This document shows, one piece after another, positions 26,012 through 33,834 of a stretch of DNA of 35,507 bases (the stretch's first letter is position 1; each line of letters begins with the position of its first letter). The notes beneath the pieces were generated by a model that saw nothing but the letters and a program-made list of their open reading frames with translations, made no database searches and was not told the DNA's origin. Source of the DNA: Chitinophaga pinensis (GTDB lineage: Bacteria > Bacteroidota > Bacteroidia > Chitinophagales > Chitinophagaceae); contig CAMBEI010000022.1 in the NCBI GenBank assembly GCA_945865645.1, positions 1 through 35,507 on the forward strand, read 5' to 3'. A program made the translations under genes and the position numbers.

Positions 26012-26057
26012 TCATGAAGCGAAGAACGAGATTTGGACTTGCGACCTCAGGGTTAAA
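26012..26057 (-). pseudogene. tRNA gene relic (3' half, tRNA-Met-like)
   Basis: Reading the minus strand from 26057 to 26012 gives AACCCTGAGGTC, then GCAAG-TCCAAAT-CTCGT, then TCTTCGC. This corresponds to the anticodon-stem 3' side, the variable loop AGGTC, a T-arm and the acceptor 3' strand of a tRNA; the CCCTGAGGTC portion recalls tRNA-Met. No D-arm or 5' acceptor strand is found upstream, the T-loop has C where T55 is universal, and the T-stem has one mismatch. So it is a degraded piece, not a working tRNA. It may be the scar of an element that integrated at a tRNA 3' end. Confidence 0.55.
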
Positions 26058-26080
26058 AAACCGGAAATTATGCCCGGTTT
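26058..26080. other. Hairpin in the gene-free stretch upstream of exbB
   Basis: AAACCGG-AAATTATGC-CCGGTTT is a 7-bp perfect stem. On the minus strand it is followed by T residues (26055-26060 on the plus strand are A), so it would work as a minus-strand terminator, but no minus-strand gene ends here. Apart from this, the preceding terminator, the tRNA relic and a promoter candidate, I see nothing in 25891-26219. Confidence 0.4.
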
Positions 26081-26134
26081 GTTAATATAACAAGATTTAA
26101 AATTAAGGATTAACATTTTATTATGTAACTATTG

Positions 26135-26142
26135 TAAATTTG
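26135..26142 (+). promoter_or_regulatory. Candidate -7 promoter box (TAAATTTG) upstream of exbB
   Basis: TAAATTTG matches TAnnTTTG, 77 bases before the exbB ATG at 26220. This would give a leader of about 70 nt, longer than others in the window. No -33 TTG at the right distance. Confidence 0.3.
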
Positions 26143-26219
26143 TTTCGTTTAATTTCATCATTAAATAGTTATTTAGCATAATTGAATAAAGATTATCATT
26201 ATATTTAAAATCGGCATCT

Positions 26220-26894
26220 ATGTTTAATATTTTATTACAGATCGATAGTACAGGAATTAGTAGTTCTGCAGCAGGAGAAGAATCTTTATTTTCACTATTA
26301 ATAAAAGGAGGTATTCTGATGATACCGCTAGCCATATTTATGGCGATGGCTATATTCTTTTTTATAGAGCGGATGATTGCAATTAATAAAGCAAGCAAAA
26401 TTGAAGATAATTTTATGAGTATTATCCGAGATCATATCATTTCGGGTAATGTTACCGCAGCACGCAGCCTTACAAAAAACACCCCCCATCCAGTTGCAAA
26501 AATGATTGATAAAGGCATTCAGCGCATTGGTAAACCTATTGACGCTATTGAAAGAAGTATGGATAATGTGGGCAAACTCGAAATTTATAAAATGGAAAGA
26601 AACTTACCCGTACTTTCTGTCATTGCACGTATTGCCCCACTGTTTGGATTTGTAGGTACTATTATTGGGTTAGTGATGCTATTGAGAGATTTTGCCGCCG
26701 CTTCTAATCCATCTATTACTGATATTGCTGATGCTATGTATGTAAAAATGATTACTTCAGCAACTGGTTTAATTATAGGGATCATTTCTTTTTTAGGCTA
26801 TAGTTATTTAAATACACAGATTGATAAAACAGTTCACAAAATGGAAACAGCTAGCGCTGATTTTCTGGATATATTACAAGAGCCTACCAAGTAG
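26220..26894 (+). CDS. exbB: MotA/TolQ/ExbB proton channel family protein
   Basis: Inner-membrane channel subunit that couples proton flow to an energised partner such as TonB. The 224-aa protein has three hydrophobic segments: about 25-50 (LIKGGILMIPLAIFMAMAIFFFIE), about 130-155 and about 170-200. Signatures seen are PLFGFVGTIIGLVMLLRDFAA and KMITSATGLIIGIISFLGYSYL, the two pore-lining helices, with a GKLEIYKMERNLPVLSVIARIAP lead-in. An ExbD gene follows 129 bp downstream. No TonB gene is adjacent, so the exact partner is unknown. Confidence 0.9.
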   Translation: MFNILLQIDSTGISSSAAGEESLFSLLIKGGILMIPLAIFMAMAIFFFIERMIAINKASKIEDNFMSIIRDHIISGNVTAARSLTKNTPHPVAKMIDKGIQRIGKPIDAIERSMDNVGKLEIYKMERNLPVLSVIARIAPLFGFVGTIIGLVMLLRDFAAASNPSITDIADAMYVKMITSATGLIIGIISFLGYSYLNTQIDKTVHKMETASADFLDILQEPTK

Positions 26895-26967
26895 TTTAGC
26901 GTTTGAAAAAATAATCCCGCGTGGCCGTGGTTAAAAATTATTATAGGATATAGCTTACTCAAACACA

Positions 26968-26996
26968 AGCCTAGGCTAAAAAATAGGAGCTATTTT
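26968..26996. other. Two adjacent small inverted repeats between exbB and exbD
   Basis: AGCCTAGGCT (26968-26977) is a 10-bp palindrome, and AAAATAG-GAG-CTATTTT (26980-26996) is a 7-bp perfect stem directly after it. They lie 28 bp before the exbD ATG. The second could act as a processing or attenuation signal; no T run follows. Confidence 0.4.
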
Positions 26997-27023
26997 ACAG
27001 GTTGATATAGTAGAATTAATATT

Positions 27024-27428
27024 ATGAGTTTAAAAAAACGATTACGGGATAATCATACTGAAGTGGATGCTGGTCCACTTAATGATGTGCTATTTATTTT
27101 ATTGATGTTCTTTTTGTTGGTATCTACACTGGCTAATCCTAATGTGGTTAAGGTTTCTAATCCTAAAGGGAAAAGCGATACTAAGGTTAGTCAAAATATT
27201 GTAGTTACTGTTACCAAAGAACAGAAAGTATTTATAGGCACACAACAAATTGATATCATATTCATAGATTCTTTACTAAAACAAGAAGTAGAGAATACAA
27301 AAAAATATATTGATACCCCCACTGTAGTTATGAATGTAGATACCGCAGCATATTATGGAATGGCTTTTAAAATTATGGAAGCTGCAAAAAGGGCAAAAGC
27401 TAAACTAGCAGCTAATGTTAAGCAGTAA
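27024..27428 (+). CDS. exbD: ExbD/TolR family biopolymer transport protein
   Basis: Partner of the ExbB-type channel, 134 aa. A basic N-terminus is followed by one membrane helix, GPLNDVLFILLMFFLLVSTLA (17-37), whose D21 is the conserved proton-carrying Asp of ExbD/TolR. The C-terminal periplasmic domain (about 55-130) has the VTVTKEQKVFIGTQQID and VVMNVDTAAYYGMAFKIMEAAKRA pattern of the family. The stop codon region overlaps the 3' end of the convergent prmC by 11 bp. Confidence 0.92.
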   Translation: MSLKKRLRDNHTEVDAGPLNDVLFILLMFFLLVSTLANPNVVKVSNPKGKSDTKVSQNIVVTVTKEQKVFIGTQQIDIIFIDSLLKQEVENTKKYIDTPTVVMNVDTAAYYGMAFKIMEAAKRAKAKLAANVKQ

Positions 27429-28269
27429 TCAATATTATCCTTTCTTTTCCAAACATATCTTTTTTTATCATCACTGTTTGGTAAATTTTTCTAAATAAGT
27501 CTGCAACTTCGTTTGCATATTCTTCATGCGTTTCCAAATATATTTTTCCTGTGGGCAGTAAATGAGTACTGCCAAATTTGGCTATTTTTTCATAAAAAAT
27601 AAGTGGAGTATTATCGGGTACAAAGAGTGCAATATGAGGTTCAAAATCTATTACAGTTTTATTTATATTATCTTTTTCTTTTATAGGAATGTAAGGCGGG
27701 TTGCTAATGATAATGTTGAAAATGGGAAGGGACATCCATGTGGATTCATCCAAAAAATCCATCTCTGTAAATTGTATATGAGCATTATACTTAGCTGCAT
27801 TTTCTTTTGCTAAAGCAAGCGCATCCTTATTGATATCAAGGCCTATTACCTTTGCTGCAGGCCAATTTTTCTTTATTGCAATACTGATGCATCCGCTGCC
27901 CGTTCCTATGTCGAGTATAGTGGAGTCGGTGAGCTTTGTCTTTCTATCATTTATTAATTGTTCAACTAATTCTTCCGTTTCTGGCCGAGGTATTAAAACA
28001 TGCTCATTTACTTTTAATTTCAAACGATAAAACCAAGCTTCGCCCAACACATATTGAACAGGCTTGTAGTTTAGCAATTCCTGCATTTTTTCTTGTATTA
28101 GCATTTCAGCAGCAGGGGGAATGGCTTTTATAGGATTTTTTAAAATATCAATCTTTTTCAAGGATAAAACCTTTTCAAATACCCAGTCGGTGATAACCGT
28201 AGCTTCACTTAAAGTATAATTATTTTGCAACTGCACTAAAAAATATCGATATAATTCTTTAACATACAT
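27418..28269 (-). CDS. prmC: Release factor N5-glutamine methyltransferase PrmC
   Basis: Methylates the Gln of the GGQ motif in release factors 1 and 2 with SAM. The 283-aa protein has an N-terminal helical domain, YVLGEAWFYRLKLKVNEHVLIPRPETEELVE (73-103), SAM motif ILDIGTGSGCISIAI (118-132), GLDINKDAL (143-151) and the glutamine-binding NPPYIP (190-195). Length and motif order are normal. The ATG at 28269 lies five bases after a TAAATTTG box, so it is probably a near-leaderless message. It overlaps exbD tail-to-tail. Confidence 0.95.
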   Translation of the reverse strand: MYVKELYRYFLVQLQNNYTLSEATVITDWVFEKVLSLKKIDILKNPIKAIPPAAEMLIQEKMQELLNYKPVQYVLGEAWFYRLKLKVNEHVLIPRPETEELVEQLINDRKTKLTDSTILDIGTGSGCISIAIKKNWPAAKVIGLDINKDALALAKENAAKYNAHIQFTEMDFLDESTWMSLPIFNIIISNPPYIPIKEKDNINKTVIDFEPHIALFVPDNTPLIFYEKIAKFGSTHLLPTGKIYLETHEEYANEVADLFRKIYQTVMIKKDMFGKERIILITA

Positions 28270-28274
28270 TAAAG

Positions 28275-28282
28275 CAAATTTA
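28275..28282 (-). promoter_or_regulatory. Candidate -7 promoter box (TAAATTTG) for prmC
   Basis: TAAATTTG on the minus strand, five bases before the prmC ATG at 28269. The placement repeats that at 951, 1041 and 10506. Confidence 0.45.
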
Positions 28283-28380
28283 GTTTATTTTTTGATGCGT
28301 ATTTTTGTTGCTTGTTAAATCATGAGGTGTTAAAATAAATGATCAGCAGCGCCTTTTTTTAGGAAAATAATATACTATTA

Positions 28381-28647
28381 ATGAGCGATTCGTATTTTTA
28401 TACCACTATCGACAAATCATCTACTGCCGAATTTAAAGACCGAGGGAGTAAGTTTTATGCATTTGCTTTTTCTATAGCAGTAGCAGATGATTTTAAAAAA
28501 CAGTTGCAAATTTTAAAAAAAGAATATTCCAAAGCTACATACCATTGCTTTGCGTATCGCATTGGTACAGATGGGAATAATTTTCGTTGTTCAGATGATG
28601 GGGAACCTGCAGGAACTAACAGAAGGGTTCCCTTTCTTATATTCTAG
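28381..28647 (+). pseudogene. Truncated YigZ/IMPACT family gene
   Basis: The first ~78 residues match the N-terminal IMPACT domain of the YigZ family: EFKDRGSKFYAFAFSI (16-31), KKEYSKATYHCFAYRIGTDGNNFRCSDDGEPAGT (46-79). The family normally continues from DDGEPSGT into AGRPIL and a further ~120 residues (VVVVRYFGG and so on). Here the frame runs NRRVPFLIF and stops, and none of the three frames in the 23 bp before the next gene restores it. So about 60% of the gene is missing, probably by deletion. The remaining piece might make a partial protein, but most likely it is a dead gene. Confidence 0.75.
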
Positions 28648-28670
28648 TTGCAAAAATAAAATAAGTGAAT

Positions 28671-29423
28671 TTATTTATTTAATTTCTTTGCAGTAAACAT
28701 CCAATCCCAGGGATAAGGTTCAGCAAGCCATTTTGGAGGTTTATGAAACTCTGTACCCCACTCGTAATTTATTTTTTTAACACTCGTTACTTCAAAGCCT
28801 TCTAGTGTTAACAATAACTCCAGCTCTTCTTTTAAATAATGTTTAGTAGGTACGTCATCAATATCAGTAACTCCTTGCTTAATATTTTGTATTTGATTGA
28901 TGGCTTTTTTGGGTTTGGGCAATTTGTCATTTTCTGCATCATCTACATTCCATCTATTGGCAATAATATGAGTATATAATTTAGATTCTAAAGACGGTAC
29001 AACAAGTACCAACTTACCGCCAGCATGTAAACAAAGTGAAAGAGATTGAAAAAAAATAATTCTTTTTTCAAGAGAATGTGTGAGTATGGCATTGATACAA
29101 ATGGCCGCATCGCAGGGGGTTACTGTAAGTTCGTCGGCTGACATATCCATCCGCAAGTATTCTACATTATCAATATCTGCGTATTTTTCTTTTGCTATTT
29201 GTAAATTTTTTGCAGATATATCAGCAGCAATTACTCGTTTAAATTTAGGTGCCAATACGGGTATCCATTTCCCCACGGCACAGCCAATATCTATTATCGT
29301 TTTTTCAGGAGAAGCCATTTCATTTATAGCAGCAACTATATGTCCTAACTTATCGTTTTGTAATACATCAAAAATTTCCGTTTCATATTTAGGAGCAATT
29401 CTTTCCCAATATTTTCTATCCAT
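28671..29423 (-). CDS. Class I SAM-dependent methyltransferase, unknown substrate
   Basis: A 250-aa methyltransferase. SAM motif I is IIDIGCAVGKWIPVLA (about 43-58), followed by VIAADISAKNLQIAKEKY, an acidic motif II strand, the LRMDMSADEL segment and CDAAICINAILTHSLEKRIIFFQSLSLCLHAGGKLVLVVPS, a standard Methyltransf_11/25 core. The C-terminal part (LPKPKKAIN ... TKHYLKEELELLLTLEGFEV) looks like a substrate cap of ubiquinone/SAM-type small-molecule methyltransferases. No substrate can be named. It ends 23 bp from the truncated YigZ gene. Confidence 0.82.
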   Translation of the reverse strand: MDRKYWERIAPKYETEIFDVLQNDKLGHIVAAINEMASPEKTIIDIGCAVGKWIPVLAPKFKRVIAADISAKNLQIAKEKYADIDNVEYLRMDMSADELTVTPCDAAICINAILTHSLEKRIIFFQSLSLCLHAGGKLVLVVPSLESKLYTHIIANRWNVDDAENDKLPKPKKAINQIQNIKQGVTDIDDVPTKHYLKEELELLLTLEGFEVTSVKKINYEWGTEFHKPPKWLAEPYPWDWMFTAKKLNK

Positions 29424-29492
29424 CTGAGTTGTATTATCTGTGTAACTTAATTTAATGAAAATTTTTCCAAATATTATTTAATAAAAAACAAA

Positions 29493-30386
29493 CTATCTAA
29501 ATCTTTCACTAACAGTTGTTTCTTTGCTTGCTGCAGTATACTTATAAAATCCCTCACCACTTTTTACACCAAGTTTACCTGCTAAAACCATATTTACCAA
29601 TAATGGACATGGCGCATATTTAGGGTTGCCAAATCCATCTTGTAAAACTTTTAAAATACTTAAGCAAACATCGAGGCCAATAAAATCGGCTAACTGTAAT
29701 GGTCCCATAGGGTGGGCCATGCCCAATTTCATAACCGTATCTATTTCTTCAACACCTGCTACAGATTCATATAAACTATAAATAGCTTCGTTTATCATGG
29801 GCATTAAAATACGATTGGCAATAAAGCCGGGATAATCATTTACAGCACAAGGTATTTTACCAAGCTGCTTACTTAATTCAATAATGATTTCTGTAACTTC
29901 TTTTTTTGTAGAGTAACCATTAATAACTTCAACCAATTTCATCACTGGAACTGGGTTCATAAAATGCATCCCAATTACCATATCGGCCCTTTTTGTTACA
30001 GCTGCAATTTTTGTAATAGAAATGGAGGAGGTATTGGTTGCAAGAATACATCCAGTAGGTGCATAAGTGTCTATCTGTTCAAAAATCGATAATTTTAGTT
30101 CTATATTTTCTGTTGCGGCTTCTACTATAAGCTGAGCATTTTTAACGCCTTCGGCTATTATGGAACTCACCGCAATATTAGCTAGCGTTAACTTTTTTTG
30201 TTCTTCCGTTATTATTCCTTTTGTAACCTGTCTGTCTAAATTTTTATTAATGGTATCCAATGCACTTTGTAATTGTAAAGGATTTATATCCACTAAAATT
30301 ACTTTAAACCCTGCCTGAGCAAATACATGGGCAATCCCATTGCCCATGGTGCCCGCGCCAATAATACTGATATTATTCATACTCAT
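29493..30386 (-). CDS. 3-hydroxyacyl-CoA (3-hydroxybutyryl-CoA) dehydrogenase
   Basis: Oxidises 3-hydroxyacyl-CoA (short chain likely) with NAD(P)+. The 297-aa protein starts MSMNNISIIGAGTMGNGIAHVFAQAGFKVILVDI, with the GxGxxG Rossmann loop at 10-15. ATNTSSISIT (116-125) contains catalytic S120, GMHFMNPVPVMKLVEVI (139-155) contains H141, and NDYPGFIANRILMPMINEA holds the conserved Asn. The C-terminal domain GMAHPMGPLQLADFIGLDVCLSIL is complete. A second ATG six bases on (30380) would be equally good. Upstream on the same strand is glutaryl-CoA dehydrogenase, whose product feeds toward this step. Confidence 0.93.
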   Translation of the reverse strand: MSMNNISIIGAGTMGNGIAHVFAQAGFKVILVDINPLQLQSALDTINKNLDRQVTKGIITEEQKKLTLANIAVSSIIAEGVKNAQLIVEAATENIELKLSIFEQIDTYAPTGCILATNTSSISITKIAAVTKRADMVIGMHFMNPVPVMKLVEVINGYSTKKEVTEIIIELSKQLGKIPCAVNDYPGFIANRILMPMINEAIYSLYESVAGVEEIDTVMKLGMAHPMGPLQLADFIGLDVCLSILKVLQDGFGNPKYAPCPLLVNMVLAGKLGVKSGEGFYKYTAASKETTVSERFR

Positions 30387-30432
30387 TGGTCTCTGTTTAG
30401 TTATAAGTTATAAATTTTACTATTTTAATACT

Positions 30433-30481
30433 ATTTGCTTTTTATTGTAGTACTATTTTATTATTACAATAAAAAGCAAAT
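30433..30481. other. 17-bp perfect inverted repeat between the glutaryl-CoA and hydroxyacyl-CoA dehydrogenase genes
   Basis: ATTTGCTTTTTATTGTA (30433-30449) and its exact complement TACAATAAAAAGCAAAT (30465-30481) flank a 15-nt AT loop. One arm touches the last base of the glutaryl-CoA dehydrogenase TAA stop. There is no T run after it on the minus strand. It could be a 3'-end stabiliser, an attenuator before the downstream gene, or a small mobile-element remnant. Confidence 0.65.
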
Positions 30482-31665
30482 TATTTAAATGCACTTATTC
30501 CAGTTATGTCCATGCCAGTTATTAGCAGATGAATATCATGAGTGCCTTCATAGGTAATAACACTTTCTAAATTCATCATGTGACGCATTACTGAATATTC
30601 GCCCGTAATTCCCATTCCGCCTAACATCTGGCGCGCATCTCTACAAATATTTGTAGCTACTTCGCAGGCATTTCTTTTAGCCATACTTACCTGTTGCGGG
30701 GTACCTTTTCCTTCATTCATTAAAACACCAAGGCGCCAGTTTAATAATTGTGCCTTAGTAATTTCAGTAATCATTTCAGCTAATTTTTTTTGTTGTAATT
30801 GAAAACTGCCAATTGGGTTTCCAAACTGAATTCTTTCTTTGCTGTAATTCAAAGCCGTATCATAGCAATCCATAGCAGCACCAATTGTGCCCCAGGCTAT
30901 ACCAAAACGAGCTTTAGTTAAACATCCTAATGGTCCTTTTAGCCCTTTTATATTTGGTAAAATATTTTCTTTTGGAACTTTTACATTATCAAAAACTAGC
31001 TCACCTGTTGCGCTAGCACGTAGGCTCCACTTACTATGAGTTGTAGGGGTACTAAAACCTTCCATGCCTCTTTCTACAATCAACCCTCTTATTTCTCCAG
31101 CTTCATCCTTTGCCCACACCACAGCCACTTGTGCAAATGGCGCATTGCTAATCCACATTTTTGCACCATTTAATATTACATGGTCACCAGCATCTTTAAA
31201 GTGGGTTAGCATGCCGCTTGGGTCACTACCATGGTTGGGTTCGGTTAAACCAAAACAACCAAGCCACTCACCACTTGCCAATTTGGGTAAATATTTATAG
31301 CGTTGTTCTTCACTACCATATTGGTAAATAGGAAACATAACCAAACTGCCTTGTACACTTGCCGTAGACCGTACACCACTGTCACCACGTTCCAACTCCT
31401 GCATCATTAATCCGTAGCTGATATAATCTAGTCCACCCCCACCATATTGCTCCGGCACGGTTGGACCATAGCATCCTAGGTCACCCATTTGCTTGATGAT
31501 CTGTTGTGGAAATTCTGCTCTTTGGGCATAATCCTCAATAATTGGAGAAATTTCCTTCTTAACATAATTGCGTACACTATCTCTTATCAGCTTATGCTCT
31601 TCAGTTAGTAGTTCATCTATATTAAAATAATCGGGCGATTGAAAGTTATCTGTTTTAGAAGCCAT
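30481..31665 (-). CDS. Glutaryl-CoA dehydrogenase
   Basis: FAD enzyme that oxidises and decarboxylates glutaryl-CoA to crotonyl-CoA, in lysine and tryptophan breakdown. The 394-aa protein aligns along its length with human GCDH: GPTVPEQYGGGGLDYISYGLMMQELERGDSGVRS, LVMFPIYQYGSEEQRYKYLPKLASGEWLGCFGLTEPNHGSDPSGM, SLRASATGELVFDNVKVP, GPLGCLTKARFGIAWG, and ITYEGTHDIH with the catalytic base E373 near the end. This pattern separates it from other acyl-CoA dehydrogenases. A TATCTTTG box lies 34 bp before the ATG. The kynurenine operon nearby is on the tryptophan side of the same pathway. Confidence 0.94.
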   Translation of the reverse strand: MASKTDNFQSPDYFNIDELLTEEHKLIRDSVRNYVKKEISPIIEDYAQRAEFPQQIIKQMGDLGCYGPTVPEQYGGGGLDYISYGLMMQELERGDSGVRSTASVQGSLVMFPIYQYGSEEQRYKYLPKLASGEWLGCFGLTEPNHGSDPSGMLTHFKDAGDHVILNGAKMWISNAPFAQVAVVWAKDEAGEIRGLIVERGMEGFSTPTTHSKWSLRASATGELVFDNVKVPKENILPNIKGLKGPLGCLTKARFGIAWGTIGAAMDCYDTALNYSKERIQFGNPIGSFQLQQKKLAEMITEITKAQLLNWRLGVLMNEGKGTPQQVSMAKRNACEVATNICRDARQMLGGMGITGEYSVMRHMMNLESVITYEGTHDIHLLITGMDITGISAFK

Positions 31666-31699
31666 ATGTAAAATTAATATGTGTAATAATAGTATTTGG

Positions 31700-31707
31700 C
31701 AAAGATA
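31700..31707 (-). promoter_or_regulatory. Candidate -7 promoter box (TATCTTTG)
   Basis: TATCTTTG on the minus strand, matching TAnnTTTG, 34 bases before the glutaryl-CoA dehydrogenase ATG at 31665. No -33 TTG. Confidence 0.4.
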
Positions 31708-31783
31708 AAGTATCCCGCTTTCATTTTAAATTGTTGTGTAAGTAAAGAACAATATCTAATTTCATAAATAAAGTAGCCAAAAT

Positions 31784-32392
31784 ATGACCAACTTCTCTTA
31801 TTTAGCCCTTGGCGATAGTTATACTATTGGCGAAAAGGTAGCTTTTGATGATAATTTCCCCAATAAAACAGTTAAATTATTAACAGAATTAGGTTACCCT
31901 TTTTATTTACCCAAAATCATTGCTAAAACTGGGTTTACAACAGAAGAGTTGAGTAAAGCAATTGAGCAATCAAACACAATAGAATTTTATGATATTGTAT
32001 CGCTACTTATTGGTGTAAATAATCAATATAGAGGGTATTCGCTAGCTGAATTTAAAATTGAATTTGAGCAATTATTGCAACGGGCTATTTATTTTGCAGA
32101 CAATAAGCCCAAACGCGTTTTTGTTTTAAGTATTCCTGATTGGGGGGTAACTCCTTTTGCTGAAGGACGCAACAGAAATCAGGTAGCTGTAGAAATAGAT
32201 GCTTACAATTTTATTTGTGCATCATCAGCGAATGAGTATAAAACTAATTTTATTAATATTACAGATATGCAAAGGGTAGATGGAGCAAGAGCAGAATTTT
32301 TAGCAGCTGATGGCTTACATCCTTCGGCAGAAGAATATGAAAAATGGGCAGTTAAATTGTCTTATAAAATAATGAATGAGCTGAAGGTATAA
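31784..32392 (+). CDS. SGNH/GDSL hydrolase
   Basis: A 202-aa esterase/acetylesterase-type hydrolase with no signal peptide, so probably cytoplasmic. Block I LALGDSYTIGE (8-18) contains the nucleophile S12; block III has the GVNNQYRG Asn; block V ADGLHPSAEEYEKW (175-188) gives D176 and H179 to complete the catalytic set. The natural substrate is not predictable. It is divergent from glutaryl-CoA dehydrogenase and converges on pyrF, with only 15 bp between stop codons. Confidence 0.9.
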   Translation: MTNFSYLALGDSYTIGEKVAFDDNFPNKTVKLLTELGYPFYLPKIIAKTGFTTEELSKAIEQSNTIEFYDIVSLLIGVNNQYRGYSLAEFKIEFEQLLQRAIYFADNKPKRVFVLSIPDWGVTPFAEGRNRNQVAVEIDAYNFICASSANEYKTNFINITDMQRVDGARAEFLAADGLHPSAEEYEKWAVKLSYKIMNELKV

Positions 32393-32407
32393 ATTACGAC
32401 ATAATTA

Positions 32408-33211
32408 TTAGGATAAGTATGTGGCCATTTCTATTTGATACTGTTGTGCAATAACCCTTGCTTCATCAGCAAAATTAGTATCAGTGCTGGCATAAATAAT
32501 TGTCCTTGATGCATTTACAAGTAAGCCACAGTCTTTATTTAATCCATATTTGCTGACTTCTTTTAAACTACCTCCCTGAAAACCAACACCGGGCACTAGC
32601 AAAAAATGATCAGGAATTATTTTACGTATTTCTTCTAAATCACTTGCTTTTGTTGCACCAATAACAAACATTAAGTTATTGATATTGCCCCAGCTGCATA
32701 CTTTTTTTAAAACGGTTTCATAAAGAAATTCATCTCCTATTTTTTGCTGCTCAAAATCTTTACTGCCTACATTGCTTGTAAACCCCAATACAATGCCCCA
32801 TTTATTTTCGAATTCTAAAAATGGTTTCACACTGTCTTCACCCATGTATGGAGCCACAGTGATTGCATCAAAATTCAAAGTCTCAAAAAATGCTTTAGCA
32901 TATTGAGAAGAGGTATTTCCAATATCACCGCGCTTAGCATCGGCAATTATAAAATGTTCTTTCGAAATGTAATGCACTGTTTTTTCCATGGCTTCCCAGC
33001 CTTTTAATCCCATCGCTTCGTAAAATGCGGTATTAATTTTATAAGCTACACACAAATCTTGCGTAGCATCAATAATCTGTTTGTTAAACTCAAAGATAGC
33101 ATCAGGGAAGGGTTGTAGATGTTTTGGTATTTTGGTAATATCCGTATCTAAACCCACGCAGAGATATGATTTTTTTTGTTGAATTTGTTGTATGAGTTGT
33201 TTTCTTGTCAT
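32408..33211 (-). CDS. pyrF: Orotidine 5'-phosphate decarboxylase (type 2)
   Basis: Final step of UMP synthesis, decarboxylating OMP. The 267-aa protein is of the longer type 2 group (bacterial/mycobacterial-like). Seen: [16 protein letters not shown] (17-32), [13 protein letters not shown] (56-68), [19 protein letters not shown] (87-105) with the D91-K93-D96 catalytic set, [23 protein letters not shown] and [10 protein letters not shown]. Its ATG overlaps none but is only 1 bp after the stop codon of the PaiB-like gene, so it sits at the end of the kynurenine operon. Confidence 0.95.
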   Translation of the reverse strand: MTRKQLIQQIQQKKSYLCVGLDTDITKIPKHLQPFPDAIFEFNKQIIDATQDLCVAYKINTAFYEAMGLKGWEAMEKTVHYISKEHFIIADAKRGDIGNTSSQYAKAFFETLNFDAITVAPYMGEDSVKPFLEFENKWGIVLGFTSNVGSKDFEQQKIGDEFLYETVLKKVCSWGNINNLMFVIGATKASDLEEIRKIIPDHFLLVPGVGFQGGSLKEVSKYGLNKDCGLLVNASRTIIYASTDTNFADEARVIAQQYQIEMATYLS

Positions 33212-33212
33212 G

Positions 33213-33833
33213 TTACAAAGTTAATCTACTTTCCATTTCTGCTGCAATCAGTTTTGAGCCTTCATCTGGCCTTTTCATTAATTCTGTAATAACACTTTTC
33301 CTGATTTGTTCATTCTGATTCTGGCTTAATTTAAATACATTATCAATAGTACTCACTTCAATTTCAAAACCAACAATGGCTTTTATTAATTTTTGTACAT
33401 ATTCCATAGGCAGGTTATTAAATGCAGCTATAGTTTCTGTTCCTTCATATTTATCAGTGATGGTCCTGATGGCCTGGTATGTTCCTGCTTCATCTGTAAA
33501 ATGTATTTTCCCTTTTGCATGTACGGCTATATAATTCCAGGTGCTTGCTACTGCCGGGGTGCCATACCAACTGGCACTTACATAACAATGAGGTCCGGTA
33601 AATACAACCAATACATTTTTGTTTTTTTCAAATGATTTGTGGTGATCTGTATTCTTCATCAAGTGGCCTGTAAGAAATATTTTTCCACCTTCTCTTATTT
33701 CAATATTTAAAGGAAGTTGTGTTGCAACTGGGTACTGCTCACCAAAACCCGTTACAACAGCAAAGAAATTATTTTTCAGGAAAGCAATTACTTTATTCTG
33801 ATCTTGTTCAAAAAAGTAATGAAGGTTATACAT
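33213..33833 (-). CDS. PaiB-type FMN-binding protein
   Basis: A 206-aa member of the FMN-binding negative transcriptional regulator/PaiB family, a split-barrel flavin fold. Seen: [11 protein letters not shown] (37-47), [16 protein letters not shown] (54-69), [38 protein letters not shown] (73-110), and a C-terminal helix pair containing [22 protein letters not shown]. subtilis PaiB was proposed to repress sporulation and protease genes, but many members are likely FMN or heme-related enzymes; the name does not prove a regulator. Its gene touches kmo on one side and pyrF on the other with 1 bp gaps. Confidence 0.88.
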   Translation of the reverse strand: MYNLHYFFEQDQNKVIAFLKNNFFAVVTGFGEQYPVATQLPLNIEIREGGKIFLTGHLMKNTDHHKSFEKNKNVLVVFTGPHCYVSASWYGTPAVASTWNYIAVHAKGKIHFTDEAGTYQAIRTITDKYEGTETIAAFNNLPMEYVQKLIKAIVGFEIEVSTIDNVFKLSQNQNEQIRKSVITELMKRPDEGSKLIAAEMESRLTL

Positions 33834-33834
33834 A

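Noticed and set aside
26012..26057. Functional tRNA gene
   Set aside because: There is no D-arm or 5' acceptor strand, the T-loop lacks T55, and the anticodon stem does not pair.
26058..26080. Terminator for a minus-strand gene
   Set aside because: The hairpin with T residues on the minus strand would fit, but no minus-strand gene ends near it. It is listed only as a hairpin.
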